NCBI GenBank assembly: GCA_946811185.2
Contig: OX328097.1
Coordinates: forward strand, 7,302,242 to 7,366,241
Source: Hippopus hippopus
Taxonomy: Eukaryota; Mollusca; Bivalvia; Cardiida; Cardiidae
Reading direction: 5' to 3'
DNA length: 64,000 nucleotides
In this document: piece by piece, positions 1-9,885 of the stretch
Layout: each line of letters opens with the position of its first letter
Numbering within the stretch: the first letter of the stretch is position 1
Program-made: the position numbers and the translations under genes
Notes under the pieces: generated by a model
The model's input: the letters and a program-made list of their open reading frames with translations, nothing else
Told to the model about the DNA's origin: nothing
Database searches by the model: none

Positions 1-24
1 CTTAACTTTTCTTAATCATTTCAG

Positions 25-275
25 TTAACATATCCAGTATTGAAGAGAATGGTTCACAAATGAACAATTCAGATGATAGTGCAATAGCAAATGTGTACCA
101 GTCTGAGAACCAGTCAAATCAGGACATAGGGCAGTTGCACTCCACCACTGACTCTGGAAAACCTTCATCCCCTGATGACACTGGCTTTACTTCTATGTTG
201 CCAAAAATAGTAACACCATCTCCCATTATTGTGGAAGAAGAAGAGGAAAGCAATCTCCCTCCATGGCTTGAAGCA
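25..275 (+). CDS. Coding exon of a coiled-coil protein gene (partial gene, 5' part outside window)
   Basis: A pyrimidine-rich acceptor ending in CAG at 22-24 precedes the exon, and a GTAAGT donor follows at 276. The first two bases complete a codon begun in an upstream exon, and the exon ends on a codon boundary. The 83 whole codons are Ser/Asn/Asp-rich and look disordered, with a run of five Glu (VEEEEES) followed by NLPPWLEA at the end. I do not recognise the family. The Met codon at 60 is internal, because the frame is open back to the acceptor. Neighbouring exons follow at 2030, 2914, 4183 and 6573, all joining in phase 0. Acidic, low-complexity composition is typical of a linker before a coiled coil; no catalytic motif is visible. 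Confidence 0.8.
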
Positions 276-435
276 GTAAGTCTTTAGTACAGTGATTACT
301 TGTTACTCATTACATCCTGAAACAGTTTGTTTGAATGACTTTGGAACATCTTTTGAATTATCGACAATTATCATTAATTCGGGTTTGATTCATTGATGCA
401 AAATTGACAGTTAGAAATGAAAAAAAAAAATCTAG

Positions 436-499
436 TTTAAGTCTTTACCAAATGACAAAATTTTAGACTAGTCCAAATTCAACTGCAAATGCTTTCAGT
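436..499 (-). mobile_element. P MITE, terminal fragment, reverse
   Basis: CTTTACCAAATGACAAAATT terminus and the following GTCCAAATT block match the 3' end of P in reverse. It stops where a forward copy begins. Confidence 0.65.
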
Positions 500-509
500 T
501 TTGATGCGG

Positions 510-665
510 TTTATCCTTTACCACACAATCCTGACTTTTAACAACCCTTTGACAGCTTTTGAAAATATTGTGGGTAAAGGAGAAAATGCTGGTAACCAGC
601 ATTTTCTCCTTTTCCCCTCAATGTTTTTCACCCTTCCTAAATCAAAATTCATGTTTTGAGTCATT
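510..665 (+). mobile_element. P MITE, forward, 3'-truncated
   Basis: Starts at CCTTTACCACACAATCC and includes the central hairpin at 572-616, with a single change in the left arm (GGGTAAAGG). The 3' terminal third is missing. Intronic. Confidence 0.8.
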
Positions 666-988
666 AGTTTACCTTGACCGTTTATTTTCAGATCTTACAG
701 ATAATCATGGATTTTTCCAAAAATAAATTTAGTGTAACAAAAAAAAATGTATCTACACGGTGTCATATACAGTTTCAAATATGATTTGATGACATATCTT
801 GCGCACGAAATTTGCATGCATTGACTTGGGATTTGTCAAAATACTGCATTGAAATACTCATCTGCCATTCATAATAACAGAGTTGCTACCCTCCACACCA
901 TTAACTGTCTCATTTTATTTACTTTTTTGGAATAAAATGTCAATAACTGTACAATTTTGTCATTGAAAGTAGTAGTTGTACAATAAAA

Positions 989-1158
989 GGAATGTTATGT
1001 TGTAGTAACTTTCCTGGTGCTTGTGTTTGCAATTGGCTGTGTAAGAAAATTTTGACACCTCACTTGACTTTCAGTCTTGTGCAGTATCATATTTTGTCAT
1101 GCTGCTTGAATCAGATACAAGGACCAGGAAAGTTACTACATGTACAACATAATATTCC
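989..1158. repeat. Inverted repeat (fold-back), about 36-42 bp arms
   Basis: Arms 989-1024 and 1117-1158 pair around AGTAACTTTCCTGG / CCAGGAAAGTTACT. The right arm has a small insertion (about 6 bases) relative to the left. The ~90-bp loop shows nothing. A MITE-like fold-back in an intron. Confidence 0.7.
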
Positions 1159-1201
1159 ATAAATATTTGTGTTTGGTTCATGAGCAAATAAAAGAAATAG
1201 A

Positions 1202-1342
1202 GAATAGATGGTTGGTGTCTTGGATGGGTTAAGTTTATCGGGCAAGGCGGAGAAATTTATCTTGTGAGCCGAAGGTGAACCGGATAAATTTCAGAGCTGA
1301 GCCCGATAAAATTAACACATCCAAGACACCAACCATCTATTC
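1202..1342. repeat. Long inverted repeat, 42-bp arms with 2 mismatches
   Basis: Arms 1202-1243 and 1301-1342 match at 40 of 42 positions (core GGTTGGTGTCTTGGATG). A third copy of the arm, without partner, lies at about 1458-1499, so the element is probably a fold-back unit plus a solo arm. Confidence 0.8.
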
Positions 1343-2029
1343 TATTTATCCTGTCACTCACTGTAAAAAAACAAAGCAAAGAAACAAGAAAACAAACATT
1401 TTTAAAAAGACCGTACAGTACCTTTATTAAATTTCCGGAGGCAAGTCCAAGAGACTTCCCCAATCCAAGACACCAACCATCCATTTTATTTATCCTGATT
1501 CTCACTTATAATCCAAAATCTGACTAACTTGAATATTTTACTGGAAATTAGGCACACCTTCACATCTTTCTCACAATCATGAAAAAAAAAATAAAAAAAG
1601 GAAGAGGTATGTAAAGACCTCTGGATATGCAGCTGCAATAATGGCATCATGAATGATACTGGCTACATCATAAACGTGACATACATCTGCAGAAAATAGT
1701 TGTGGCAAAGAGCTCAATAAATTTATATTTTTGTGTTACACAGTCATATAGTATTAATTTAACGAGCGATTTAAGTATTCGCTAGTGATTGATTCATTCA
1801 TTGCGTCATTAAGACACAAATAGTTGAAAATAGTCCCATTTAGCAGGTGCGCACTTGGCGGTCACACGACCAACTGACAGATAACAAAAAAAAAATATAC
1901 GGCACCCTGTTAACAGGTCGAAATTATAGAAGGTGACAGGATAAAATTGAAAGTACCAATAGTTGCTGTGTTTTTTTTCTTTTTCATTTTGGTTTCTTCT
2001 GTGCTGATATAAACTCTTTTTCTTTCAAG

Positions 2030-2200
2030 GAACTGGAAGATGATTTTATACCAATACCTCAAGAGTTTGTGATACAGTCTCCATTGCAGCCTCCATTGGT
2101 TACTAAGGATGGTTTCCAATGGAAACAGCATGAACCAGCTGACCTTCACCTTGATATCCCACCACAGTCATTTTCAGGGTCAGGGTCGTATGGATTCCAG
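2030..2200 (+). CDS. Coding exon, same gene
   Basis: Acceptor TCTTTCAAG at 2021-2029 and donor GTATGT at 2201. It has 57 codons, phase 0 at both ends. Encodes ELEDDFIPIPQEF, a proline-rich middle (SPLQPPL) and a Ser/Gly-rich end (SFSGSGSYGFQ). The abundance of Pro, Asp and Gln suggests an unstructured or short-motif region. The match of frame, splice sites and phase with the flanking exons supports it. Family not recognised. Confidence 0.8.
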
Positions 2201-2474
2201 GTATGTGATACTTTAGACTGAGTATAGTGTGCAATGCTAGCTAGATCTACATGGTCAGATATGTTTCAGCATAGCTGAATGTGCTGGCTTTTGACCTACC
2301 TTTAGGTACTGATAACAAATGAATAAATAGAAATTTGTCATTGGTCAAAAATGCAGACATATTGATTCTAAGGGCCCCTGCCTACTTGCTGCTATTTATC
2401 TTTTTTGAAAATAATTTTTGTTTAATATAAGCTAAAAAAGCTTGACTAACCCTTTACCAGACTATTTCATGTTT

Positions 2475-2699
2475 TAGCCTTTTACCACAAAATCCTGAGT
2501 TTTAATGACCCTGAGGAAAAGTGCCTTTGAAAACATTGTGGTAAAAGGAGAACTTGCCAATAGCCAGCATTTTCTCCTTTCCCCACAATGTTTTCAACCC
2601 TTTCAAAGCAAATTTCAGTTTTCCAGTCACATTTGATTTGGTGTCTGCAAGTGCTTTAAATTTGGAGTAGTCTAGAATTTTGTTGTTTGGTAAAGTTAA
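2475..2699 (+). mobile_element. P MITE, forward, full length
   Basis: Runs from CTTTTACCACAAAATCC to GTTTGGTAAAGTTAA. The left hairpin arm is eroded (GAACTTGCCAATAGCCAGC). Confidence 0.8.
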
Positions 2700-2878
2700 C
2701 AACCTTGTGGAAAAAGGCTTTATGAAAACAGTATGAAAAAGAGATAATGCTTACGGCCAGCATTTTCTTTTTTTTGTTACCAAAATTATTGTATTATTTG
2801 AGCCACATTTGATTTGTCCTCTGCAAGTGCTTTCAATTCCGATAACTCTTAAATTTTGATGTCTAGTAAAGGTTTAAT
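2700..2878 (+). mobile_element. P MITE, forward, 5'-truncated and decayed
   Basis: Directly follows the previous copy, sharing its TTAA edge. Retains the AAAACAGTATG...CAGCATTTTC centre and ends GTAAAGGTTTAA. Confidence 0.65.
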
Positions 2879-2913
2879 GGTTAGAAACTCATTGCTTTTT
2901 ATTCATATTTAAG

Positions 2914-2988
2914 ACATCAGAGGAGGATGAGTCAGTCACTGTATCACTGCAGAGAAAAATCTCAGAACTTGAGCAGGAGAATAAGGAA
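2914..2988 (+). CDS. 25-codon leucine-zipper exon, same gene
   Basis: Acceptor ATATTTAAG and donor GTAAGT; 75 nt, phase 0-0. Encodes TSEEDESVTVS then LQRKISELEQENKE, the start of a coiled coil with Leu/Ile at heptad positions. The last 14 residues closely resemble the end of the next exon, which is also 75 nt. Skipping or repeating this exon would keep the frame. Confidence 0.85.
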
Positions 2989-4182
2989 GTAAGTGATGTT
3001 ATAGTTTAAACATTAATATAATACCTCATTCAAATAAATCCGTCCGTTTTCAATGTGACATCATGTCCATAAAAAGTTATATCGACCGGGCATGTGTATT
3101 TTTCATGGTAAGTGAATTTCACGCATACAAAAGAAGACAAAACTGTGACATCAAATTACGTCATATTAATGTCGGAGTCTCAGTAAGAAAACATGCTAAC
3201 ACTTTTTTGCCTTACCAGGATCATTAATTAATCATTAATGTTGACTTTTCGAAAGAATTGGCTTGCCACAGCGCTTCTTCACACAAGTCGCACTACAGCA
3301 CAGAACCATCAGAGAGCATTTTCAGCTCCGCTCTGCTCTACTTGCACCTCTATTTTGGTCTACTCAAACCAGTGTTAGATGAAAGATGATGGCGAGTAAG
3401 GTCATTGCTCACCCGAGCACTGTATTAGTTTTTGTGAGAAAACAATATTAAGTGTCTGTCTAGATCTAATGAAATTTTCACCATTGTTTTACTTTTACTG
3501 TTGAAATAGTAGATCTACATGTACTAGATCTAGATCAGTTAGGTCTGATCTGTTTTTCAGATAGATCTAATTGTTTATAAAGCCACTTGTCTGTCTTATG
3601 ATGCTTCAATTGATAGATTCAGTATTAATATAACAAATGATACATGATCTTGAGGGCAATATGGAAGTTTACAGACTGGTCTGTCTGACCGCAAATGTCA
3701 TATGGATCAAAGCTGCCCTTCGGTCCATATAACATCTTTTGTCTGACAGACCAATCCGTAAACTTCCATATTGCCCTCAAAGATCATGTATTATTTGTAA
3801 ATTATTCAACATTACCGGTAATTGTAAAGCAAATTCTGTAGCTTACATGTATTTAAACCACTGCTGGCACCATGATGGGGGCAGTTCTAAAGGTTGTTAC
3901 CTCAGTCATCATTCAAACCAGGAACCTGTAATATGAGAGTCAGAAGCTCTATCCCTACACTACTGTCTCGTAACTACCACTGTTCCAGAACAAACAATTT
4001 TACCTTTTACCACATTTTCTCCTGTATACATGCATTGAACCTTAACTCATATTGATGTTGCATTTTGGATGTCATCAAAGACATCAGTTTTGTTACAATT
4101 TTTGTCTTGAAGTACCGGTACATAGAATTAGCCAGTATATTTTATAAGGTGTTAATAATAGCTATCTGTATTTTTATTCTAG
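2989..4182 (+). other. Intron with one long inverted repeat
   Basis: GTAAGT to TTATTCTAG. Contains the inverted repeat at 3633-3798; the rest is AT-rich with no gene seen. Confidence 0.75.
3633..3798. repeat. Long inverted repeat (fold-back MITE), ~57-bp arms
   Basis: Arms 3633-3689 and 3741-3798 are complementary with a one-base gap and few mismatches, around GGGCAATATGGAAGTTTAC. The loop forms a second small hairpin (CATATGGA/TCCATATA). A compact palindromic element in an intron. Confidence 0.85.
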
Positions 4183-4257
4183 TTAAAGACAAACAAAGAC
4201 AGTCTAATAGAAGAACTGACCTTGAAGATCTCAGAACTTGAAACAGAAAACAACAGG
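4183..4257 (+). CDS. Second 25-codon leucine-zipper exon, same gene
   Basis: Acceptor TTTATTCTAG; donor GTACCT, weaker than the others. 75 nt, phase 0-0. Encodes LKTNKDSLIEE then LTLKISELETENNR, continuing the heptads of the preceding exon without a break. Its end repeats the preceding exon (ISELE.EN in both), so the two exons look like a tandem duplication. Confidence 0.85.
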
Positions 4258-4289
4258 GTACCTTAACTTGGCACTGTTTGATTTTAATG

Positions 4290-4480
4290 TTAACCCTTAT
4301 GGTGCCACAGACACTTTCAGTCCAGTAAAAGAAACTGAATAATAGCAATTTCAAGGCAGCTTTTTATCAGAGTAAAGTGAACAGTCAAGATCAAAGATCA
4401 GACTGTATGTTAGTGCAGTCTGATCTTGATGCACACTGACCACAAAGGCAAATTAAGTTGTGAAAGGCACTTTAATGGGT
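4290..4480. mobile_element. G MITE copy, intronic
   Basis: Opens TTAACCCTTATGGTGCCACA and carries the diagnostic palindrome GATCAGACTG...CAGTCTGATC at about 4397-4428, followed by ACACTGACCAC. Confidence 0.65.
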
Positions 4481-4599
4481 TACACCTCAAACTGTTGATT
4501 AAAAGTCCCTAGTTAACTTTTTATCTTTTTTTCCTGTCAATGAAAAAACTTTATTTCTAAGCTTTTTGGCTAGAATGTCATTAGATATCAGACTCTAAG

Positions 4600-4828
4600 C
4601 TTTTTGGTTAGAATGCCATTAGATATCAGACAATCTCGTAATTTCACAACCTTGTGAAAGAAGCCTTTTGAAAACATTGTTGGAAAAGGAGAAAATGCTG
4701 GTTTGTCAAAAATTTTAAGTTCCTTTGTCAAAAATTTTAAGTTCCTATGCAACCATTTCAACATAAGTAATCTGCAGATGCTTTCAACTTGGAAGAGTCC
4801 AAGCTTACATGTTTGGGAAAGGGCTAAA
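4600..4828 (+). mobile_element. P MITE, forward, decayed, with internal 22-bp duplication
   Basis: The 5' terminus is decayed; AAAACATTGTTGGAAAAGG and AAAATGCTGG of the left arm remain. In place of the right arm there are two adjacent 22-bp copies of TTTGTCAAAAATTTTAAGTT (4702-4723, 4724-4745). Ends in GGGAAAGGGCTAA. Confidence 0.7.
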
Positions 4829-5610
4829 TCTGTAAAAATGCACTGACCTTGTACAAATAAAGTTTTAATGCAGTGGCTACAAAGAAAATGTAGTGGCAAT
4901 GGTACTACTGCTCTTTTTGGCACATTGGGAGTATACATAATTATATATGTGATTTTCACAAAGATAATGTTTTCAGATTGTGTCCCCTGTGGATGGCAAA
5001 TTGAGTCCATGAGGCAAAAGGTTAATTACAGAAAATAAGTCATAGAAGCTAATATGTCATATGATTTAATCTTTTGGTCCTTTCTCTGGAGGGTAATAAT
5101 ACCATGATTGCCATAAAATTTGTTTTAAAAGTAATTATCTGGCAGCTCAAGTTCCTCTATATGATTTTGCACCAATGCACCTGAGCCTTCTTTATCATGC
5201 TTTATGGCTTGTTCCATGTTAGTTAATATGAACATATAGGTAAATATAAGTATTGTTTAACCGTCAGAGTTCCTTGTACAATTTTGACTTTTGCGTCGGT
5301 GTAAATCAGGATCAAACTGCACAAAGCATACTACCTTACCTTGAATCTATACAGTTGTTTATCTTGAGATATTCCAGCTCAAGTGCAAATGTCAGGTCTT
5401 TTTTGCAAAATGAATTTGTTAGTTTTGTTTATTTTGCGCTCTAACAAAGTTTGGGATGACAGTACATGTACTTGTCTTTTTAATGTATTACTCTTACCTT
5501 AAAATAATTGTTGAATGTCCATAAATGATAAATGATAAGGTTTATTTTGCAAATGAAATTCTGATACAATCAGTTATTTTTCAATTAATTTGCAGCACAT
5601 ACATGTAGGT

Positions 5611-6341
5611 TTTTAGCTCACCTGAGCAAAAAATGCTCGAAGTGAGCTTTTGTGATCATGCTCTGTCTGTTGTCTGTCATGCGTCATCAACTTTTACCTT
5701 GTGTACAATCTAGAGGTCACATTTTCAGTTTGATACTCATGAAACTTGGTCAAAATGTTTGTCTTAATAATAATATCTTGGACAACTTTGAAAAGGAGTC
5801 ATGTTTGGTCAAAAACTAGGCCACTAGTTTAAACCTTAGAAAAACGTTGTGTACACTGTAGAGGCCACATTTTCAGTCCAATGCTCATGACAGTTGGTCA
5901 GAATGTTTGTTTTGATGATATTGAAAATGGGTCATGAAGAATTAAAAAGTAGGTCACCAGGTCAAATCGTTGAAATACCATGTTTAGACTATAGAGGCCA
6001 CATTTTTTCTCTTATACTTATGAAAATTAGTTGTAATGTTTATCTTTATGATATTTCTTATGAATTTGAAAATGTGTCACATTAGGTCAAAAACCAATAC
6101 TCATGAAAGGTGGTCTGCATGTTTGTTTCAATAATGTCTGCATCAAGTTGGGCCATGTTGGGCTAAAAAGTAGGTCACTGAGATAGTTTCCAGAAAAAGC
6201 TAGTGTACACTCTTTTTCAGTCCAATATTCATGAAAGTTTGTTAGAATGTTTTTGAATTTTATCTCAGAAAAGATTTGAAATGGGTCATTTTTAGTCAAA
6301 AGGCTCAGGTGAGCAACTTCAAGGCCATCATAGCCCTCTTG
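5611..6341 (-). mobile_element. L tandem-unit element, minus orientation
   Basis: Left edge is the hairpin TTAGCTCACCTGAGC...GCTCGAAGTGAGC; the right edge is CTCAGGTGAGC then GGCCATCATAGCCCTCTTG. Between them are several ~150-bp degenerate units containing AGAGGCCACATTTTCAGTCC. The architecture (terminal hairpin, tandem core) resembles pearl/Helentron-derived non-autonomous elements; that assignment is inference. Confidence 0.7.
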
Positions 6342-6572
6342 CTATCTTTGTGCTCTTGTTTCTCAAGTCTGTTTTGTGAGTCTCATCGGTTGATTGTGCC
6401 TATTTTTTTGTGTGTGTTTACCTGAATTTATAACAACCAATAGACTTTTCTTGAGAAATATTTGTATTTACTTCTATTGCTTTTCATGGGTTGCTTTTAG
6501 TGATTAGTCATAAATACTGAAACAAGTGATTTCATTTCGATACAATATTTCTTCTCATTCTTCTATTTTCAG

Positions 6573-6620
6573 TTGAAGGCACAGCTTGGAATAAAGAATA
6601 TTTCCCATCACACAGATTGA
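6573..6620 (+). CDS. Terminal coding exon with stop codon, same gene
   Basis: Acceptor CTATTTTCAG, then LKAQLGIKNISHHTD and TGA at 6618-6620. The first residues complete the coiled coil (NNR-LKAQLG) and the tail is short and polar. Together the five visible exons give about 205 residues. Ending a protein with a leucine zipper suggests dimerisation or partner binding, but no family is assigned. Confidence 0.8.
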   Translation: MKAQLGIKNISHHTD

Positions 6621-6935
6621 CATCCTTTTAGTCACTTCTTTTAACCCTTTACAACACAATCCTAAGTTTTAACAACCCTGAACAAGAAGCCTGTCAAAAA
6701 CATTGTGGGAAAAGGAGAAAATGCATTTTCTCTTTCTCCCACAATGTTTTCTACCCAATCAAAGACAGATTCCATCATGTGAGCCACATTTAGATTACTA
6801 ATCGTCGACTTCACGTGCCTTCAATTTGGACGGGTCTAAATCTTTTTGTCTGGTAAAGAGTTAACCTATTCCTTTTAACACAATGCAAATTTCTTTCAGA
6901 ATGTAATAAATAAAATGTTGTATACCTGGCATATA
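6621..6935 (+). other. 3' UTR with overlapping AATAAA signals
   Basis: The region after the stop is mostly one P MITE (6641-6864). Two overlapping AATAAA hexamers at 6905-6910 and 6909-6914 are the first good polyadenylation signals, so cleavage is expected shortly after. Inference; no transcript evidence. Confidence 0.6.
6641..6864 (+). mobile_element. P MITE, forward, in 3' UTR
   Basis: TTAACCCTTTACAACACAAT to GGTAAAGAGTTAA. The hairpin has lost its apex (AAAATGCATTTTC instead of the full GCTGGTAACCAGC). Lies between the stop codon and the polyadenylation signal. Confidence 0.85.
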
Positions 6936-7039
6936 CTTGTATTTATCAAAACTCTAACAAAATGTTATTAAAGACTCCCAATGACAAAGAGGTTGCAGCT
7001 GTGCAACAGTTGCTTATCAAAACTAGAAATATCAACCTC

Positions 7040-7240
7040 TTAAGCACCTCTCATGATTATATTTGCATTTGAAGCCAGTGTAGATCAAGATCAGATGGTA
7101 CAAAATGTGGAGTCTGATCTTAAATTTACTCTGTCTGCTTTGTTGAGACACTCTAGACAATAACAACTTTGGCACTGCAATTATAAGGGTCTTATTTTGA
7201 GAATAAAGTGTCTGAGGATATTCGGCACTCTAAGGATTAA
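7040..7240. mobile_element. G MITE, full length, TTAA-bounded
   Basis: TTAA at 7040-7043 and 7237-7240. The centre is GTGTAGATCAAGATCAGA...TCTGATCTTAAATTTACTC, an imperfect palindrome; the right part holds AATTATAAGGGTCTTATTTT. Clearest evidence for the G boundaries in this window. Confidence 0.75.
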
Positions 7241-7263
7241 AATATCTTGATTACATGATTGAT

Positions 7264-7484
7264 TAGCCCATCACCACACAACAAAATTTTAGACTCATTC
7301 ATATTGAAAGCAAAGAGGAGAAACTAAACATGATGACACTTGTTTTTGAAAGGGTAGAAAACATGATGGGAAAAGGAGAAAATGTTGGTGAGCACCATTA
7401 GCTCCTTTTTCCACAGTGTTTTCTAATGTAAGGTCTGTAACCTCCAAGGTCATTAACAGGTAGAATTGTGTTGTAAATGGTCAA
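7264..7484 (-). mobile_element. P MITE, reverse, decayed
   Basis: ATCACCACACAACAAAATTT start, GGGTAGAAAACATGATGGG and a broken hairpin (GTTGGTGAGCACC). Confidence 0.7.
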
Positions 7485-7707
7485 CATGTTACCAGATACT
7501 AGTATCATAATTTTAGTCTTCTTGACATTGAAAGTATGTGCGGACAGCAAACTGAACATGGCTGATATTATGAAATTTATCTTTGTTGAGCCATGTTGGG
7601 AAAAGAAGAATATGCTGGTTACCAGGATTTCCTTCTATTCCCATTATTTTTCCAAAAGCCCTCTTTCACAGAGTTGTTAAAACACAGGATTGTTTGGTAA
7701 AGGGTTA
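7485..7707 (-). mobile_element. P MITE, reverse, full
   Basis: Ends GTTTGGTAAAGGGTTAA. Hairpin present but mutated (ATGCTGGTTACCAGGATTTC). Confidence 0.75.
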
Positions 7708-7729
7708 ACAATAATGGACATCCTCAGAC

Positions 7730-7846
7730 AGTAGAAAAGTGCCAAATGCTGCATGTAGCCAGAATTTCTCCAAAGAGGCAGTGTTCATCCAAGATCTGAC
7801 TACACATTCAATGCAGTCTGATCTTTATCAACACTGTTAGAGCACA
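7730..7846. mobile_element. G MITE fragment
   Basis: GATCTGACTACACATTCA and GCAGTCTGATC palindrome halves; termini unclear. Confidence 0.55.
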
Positions 7847-8074
7847 TATAACTCTTTACCAAACAATTTTATGTTTTCACAACCCTGGGCAAGAAGTTTT
7901 TTGAAAACATTGTGGAAAAAGGAGAAAATGCTGGTACCCAGCATTTTCTTCTTTTCCCATAATGCTTTCAGCTTTGTCAAATAGGTTAAGTTCATTTGTA
8001 TGACTTTAAAATTTGTTGCCTGTAGATGCTCTCAATTTGGAAGGGTCCAAAATTTGTCATGTGGGTAAAGGTGA
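7847..8074 (+). mobile_element. P MITE, forward, full
   Basis: ATAACTCTTTACCAAACAAT to GTGGGTAAAGGTGAA; the hairpin apex is GCTGGTACCCAGC. Confidence 0.8.
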
Positions 8075-8338
8075 AGTTGTAGTATAAATTTGTTGTAAAT
8101 TTTTGTAGTGAAACAACAGTACATGTATTTATTTGAATCACATATTTTTTTTCAGTTTTTACATATAGATCTGTTTCAAAATCCTGTGATCTCAATTTAA
8201 TGTTATTTTAGGAATGTATTATATGTATAATTGTTGAACCAACATAAGTATCCAAAGCAAATGTATTAGATCTAATGATGAATTATTAAAATTATTATAC
8301 TTTATGGCATCTTGCATATATTTGTTTATTTATTTCTT

Positions 8339-8386
8339 GTATACAGGGATCATATATAACATGTTATATACGATCCCTGTTGTATA
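8339..8386. repeat. Small AT-rich palindrome
   Basis: TATACAGGGATCATATATAA faces TTATATACGATCCCTGTTGT; ~23-bp arms with almost no loop. Confidence 0.6.
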
Positions 8387-8389
8387 TTC

Positions 8390-8760
8390 TCATTTACTCT
8401 TCAAGGTATCGTTAATTTTTTTGCGAGTAAAATTGCAAAATTTTGATATTTGTGTATACAATTTAGTTGTGATACTTTAATTTTGTTTTTGTCAAATATG
8501 ATTATTATTACCATACAAATTTGCTTGTTACATTTTATAGTGCATGTTGATTTTGTAAATATGAACGCTATTATTTTCATGATAATTAAGATTGTTTTCT
8601 TTTTAAATTTATCATAATGTCCCAAAATTTACACTACTTGACACGTCACCACCTGCAAATGAGATTTTTCCTCCAATATAAGACCCCTTTTGAAGATATC
8701 CTAGCAGAGTGATACATTGCTTGAAATGATCAGTCTCCCTTTGCTAATTTTCACATTCAC
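8390..8760. other. No recognisable feature
   Basis: AT-rich sequence with homopolymer runs; no gene, tRNA or repeat family seen. Confidence 0.5.
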
Positions 8761-8819
8761 TTTTAGCTCCACTGGCCAAAGCCCAGTATGCTTATGTCTT
8801 GGTCCTGTGTCCATCATGC

Positions 8820-8859
<40 letters not shown>

Positions 8860-9700
8860 ATGTGAGCGTTAAGTTTTATTTGAAGCATCTTCTCAGAAAG
8901 TACCCATCCAATTTTGATGGAACTTCGCAAAAATGATTCTGCCATTGCCTTCTTCAGAATTCTTCAAAATATTTGTTTCCAGCAACAACTCAGATTGCCA
9001 TGACAACAAAACTGAAAAATATTGAAAATCATTAAAAATCTTCTTGCACATAGCCGTAAGGTCTCGAGCTACCCAATTTTGCATGTAGCTTCATCTAATA
9101 GATTTCTATCAAGTTTCTTCAAATTATAGCTCTTGGGTCAAACATGGCCCGGCCCTGGAGGTCACAAGTTTTACATAGTCTTGTATTGTGAGAACAAAAA
9201 AAAAAAAAAATCCTCTTTTTCCTAACTATAAAGCATAGGGCTACCAAATTTGGCATGTACATGTAGCTTTATCTTGTGGACCACTACCAACATTGTTCAG
9301 ATTATAGCCCGAGGGTAAAAATTGATCCTGTCCCGGGGTCACAAGTTTTACATGGTTTTATATATAGTGAATACTTCAAAAATCTTCTAGATCCTAAACA
9401 TAAGGCCTAGGGCTATCAAATTCGGCATTCAGCTAGATGTAGTAGACCATTACCAAGAGTGTCCCAATTATAGCCCTCAGGTAAAAATTGGCCCTGCCCC
9501 GGGGGTCACGTGTTTTACATGGGCTTAAAAAATGAAAACTGAAAGACTCTTCTGGTTCCTAATTGTAAGTTCGAAGGTTAATAAATTTTGCATGTGGCTT
9601 CATCTAGTGGACCTATAGTAAGATTGTAAAAACTACAGCCCTGGGGACAGTCCTTGGGTAACATATTTTATAGTGAAAGTTTAAAATCTTTTTTGTAGTA
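8761..9700 (-). mobile_element. L tandem-unit element, GGCCAAAG type, minus orientation
   Basis: Left edge TTTTAGCTCCACTGGCCAAA, then a (TG)n tract, then about four units of ~150-165 bp with CTACCAAATTTGGCATGTAG and GGTCACAAGTTTTACATGG. Related to 25165-25962, which runs in the opposite orientation. The right edge is unclear. Confidence 0.7.
8824..8857. repeat. (TG)17 microsatellite
   Basis: Uninterrupted TG dinucleotides inside the terminal part of the L element. Confidence 0.95.
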
Positions 9701-9885
9701 CATGAAGTCGATATGATTTAAGCTTTTATAGTGATCAAGAGAAATAACTTCTGTTCATTCAAAATTGATATTGTTACCATTTTCCTCCCTTGATCGTCAG
9801 ACTGCACCATTATATGATTAATGTTGGTTATTCACGTTTTTTGGATAGAAAATGTTCAGTTTTCAGTGAGAGTGATTCATTTTAT

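Larger units (their letters stand above)
276..2029 (+). other. Intron with MITE pieces and two inverted-repeat elements
   Basis: Bounded by GTAAGT and TTTCAAG. It holds P copies at 436-665, inverted repeats at 989-1158 and 1202-1342, and otherwise AT-rich sequence in which I see no gene. Confidence 0.75.
2201..2913 (+). other. Intron filled by two P MITE copies
   Basis: GTATGT donor and TATTTAAG acceptor. P copies cover 2475-2878; the first 270 bp show nothing recognisable. Confidence 0.75.
4258..6572 (+). other. Intron with G and P MITEs and a tandem-unit element
   Basis: GTACCT donor to TATTTTCAG acceptor. Contents are itemised separately (4290-4480, 4600-4828, 5611-6341); about 4830-5610 shows nothing recognisable. 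Confidence 0.7.

Noticed and set aside
60..287. Separate small gene starting at the ATG at 60
   Set aside because: The frame is open back to a good splice acceptor at 24 and a GTAAGT donor lies before its stop, so it is an internal exon.
4588..5010. 140-codon minus-strand frame in an intron
   Set aside because: Overlaps a P MITE and runs antisense to the spliced gene; no domain.
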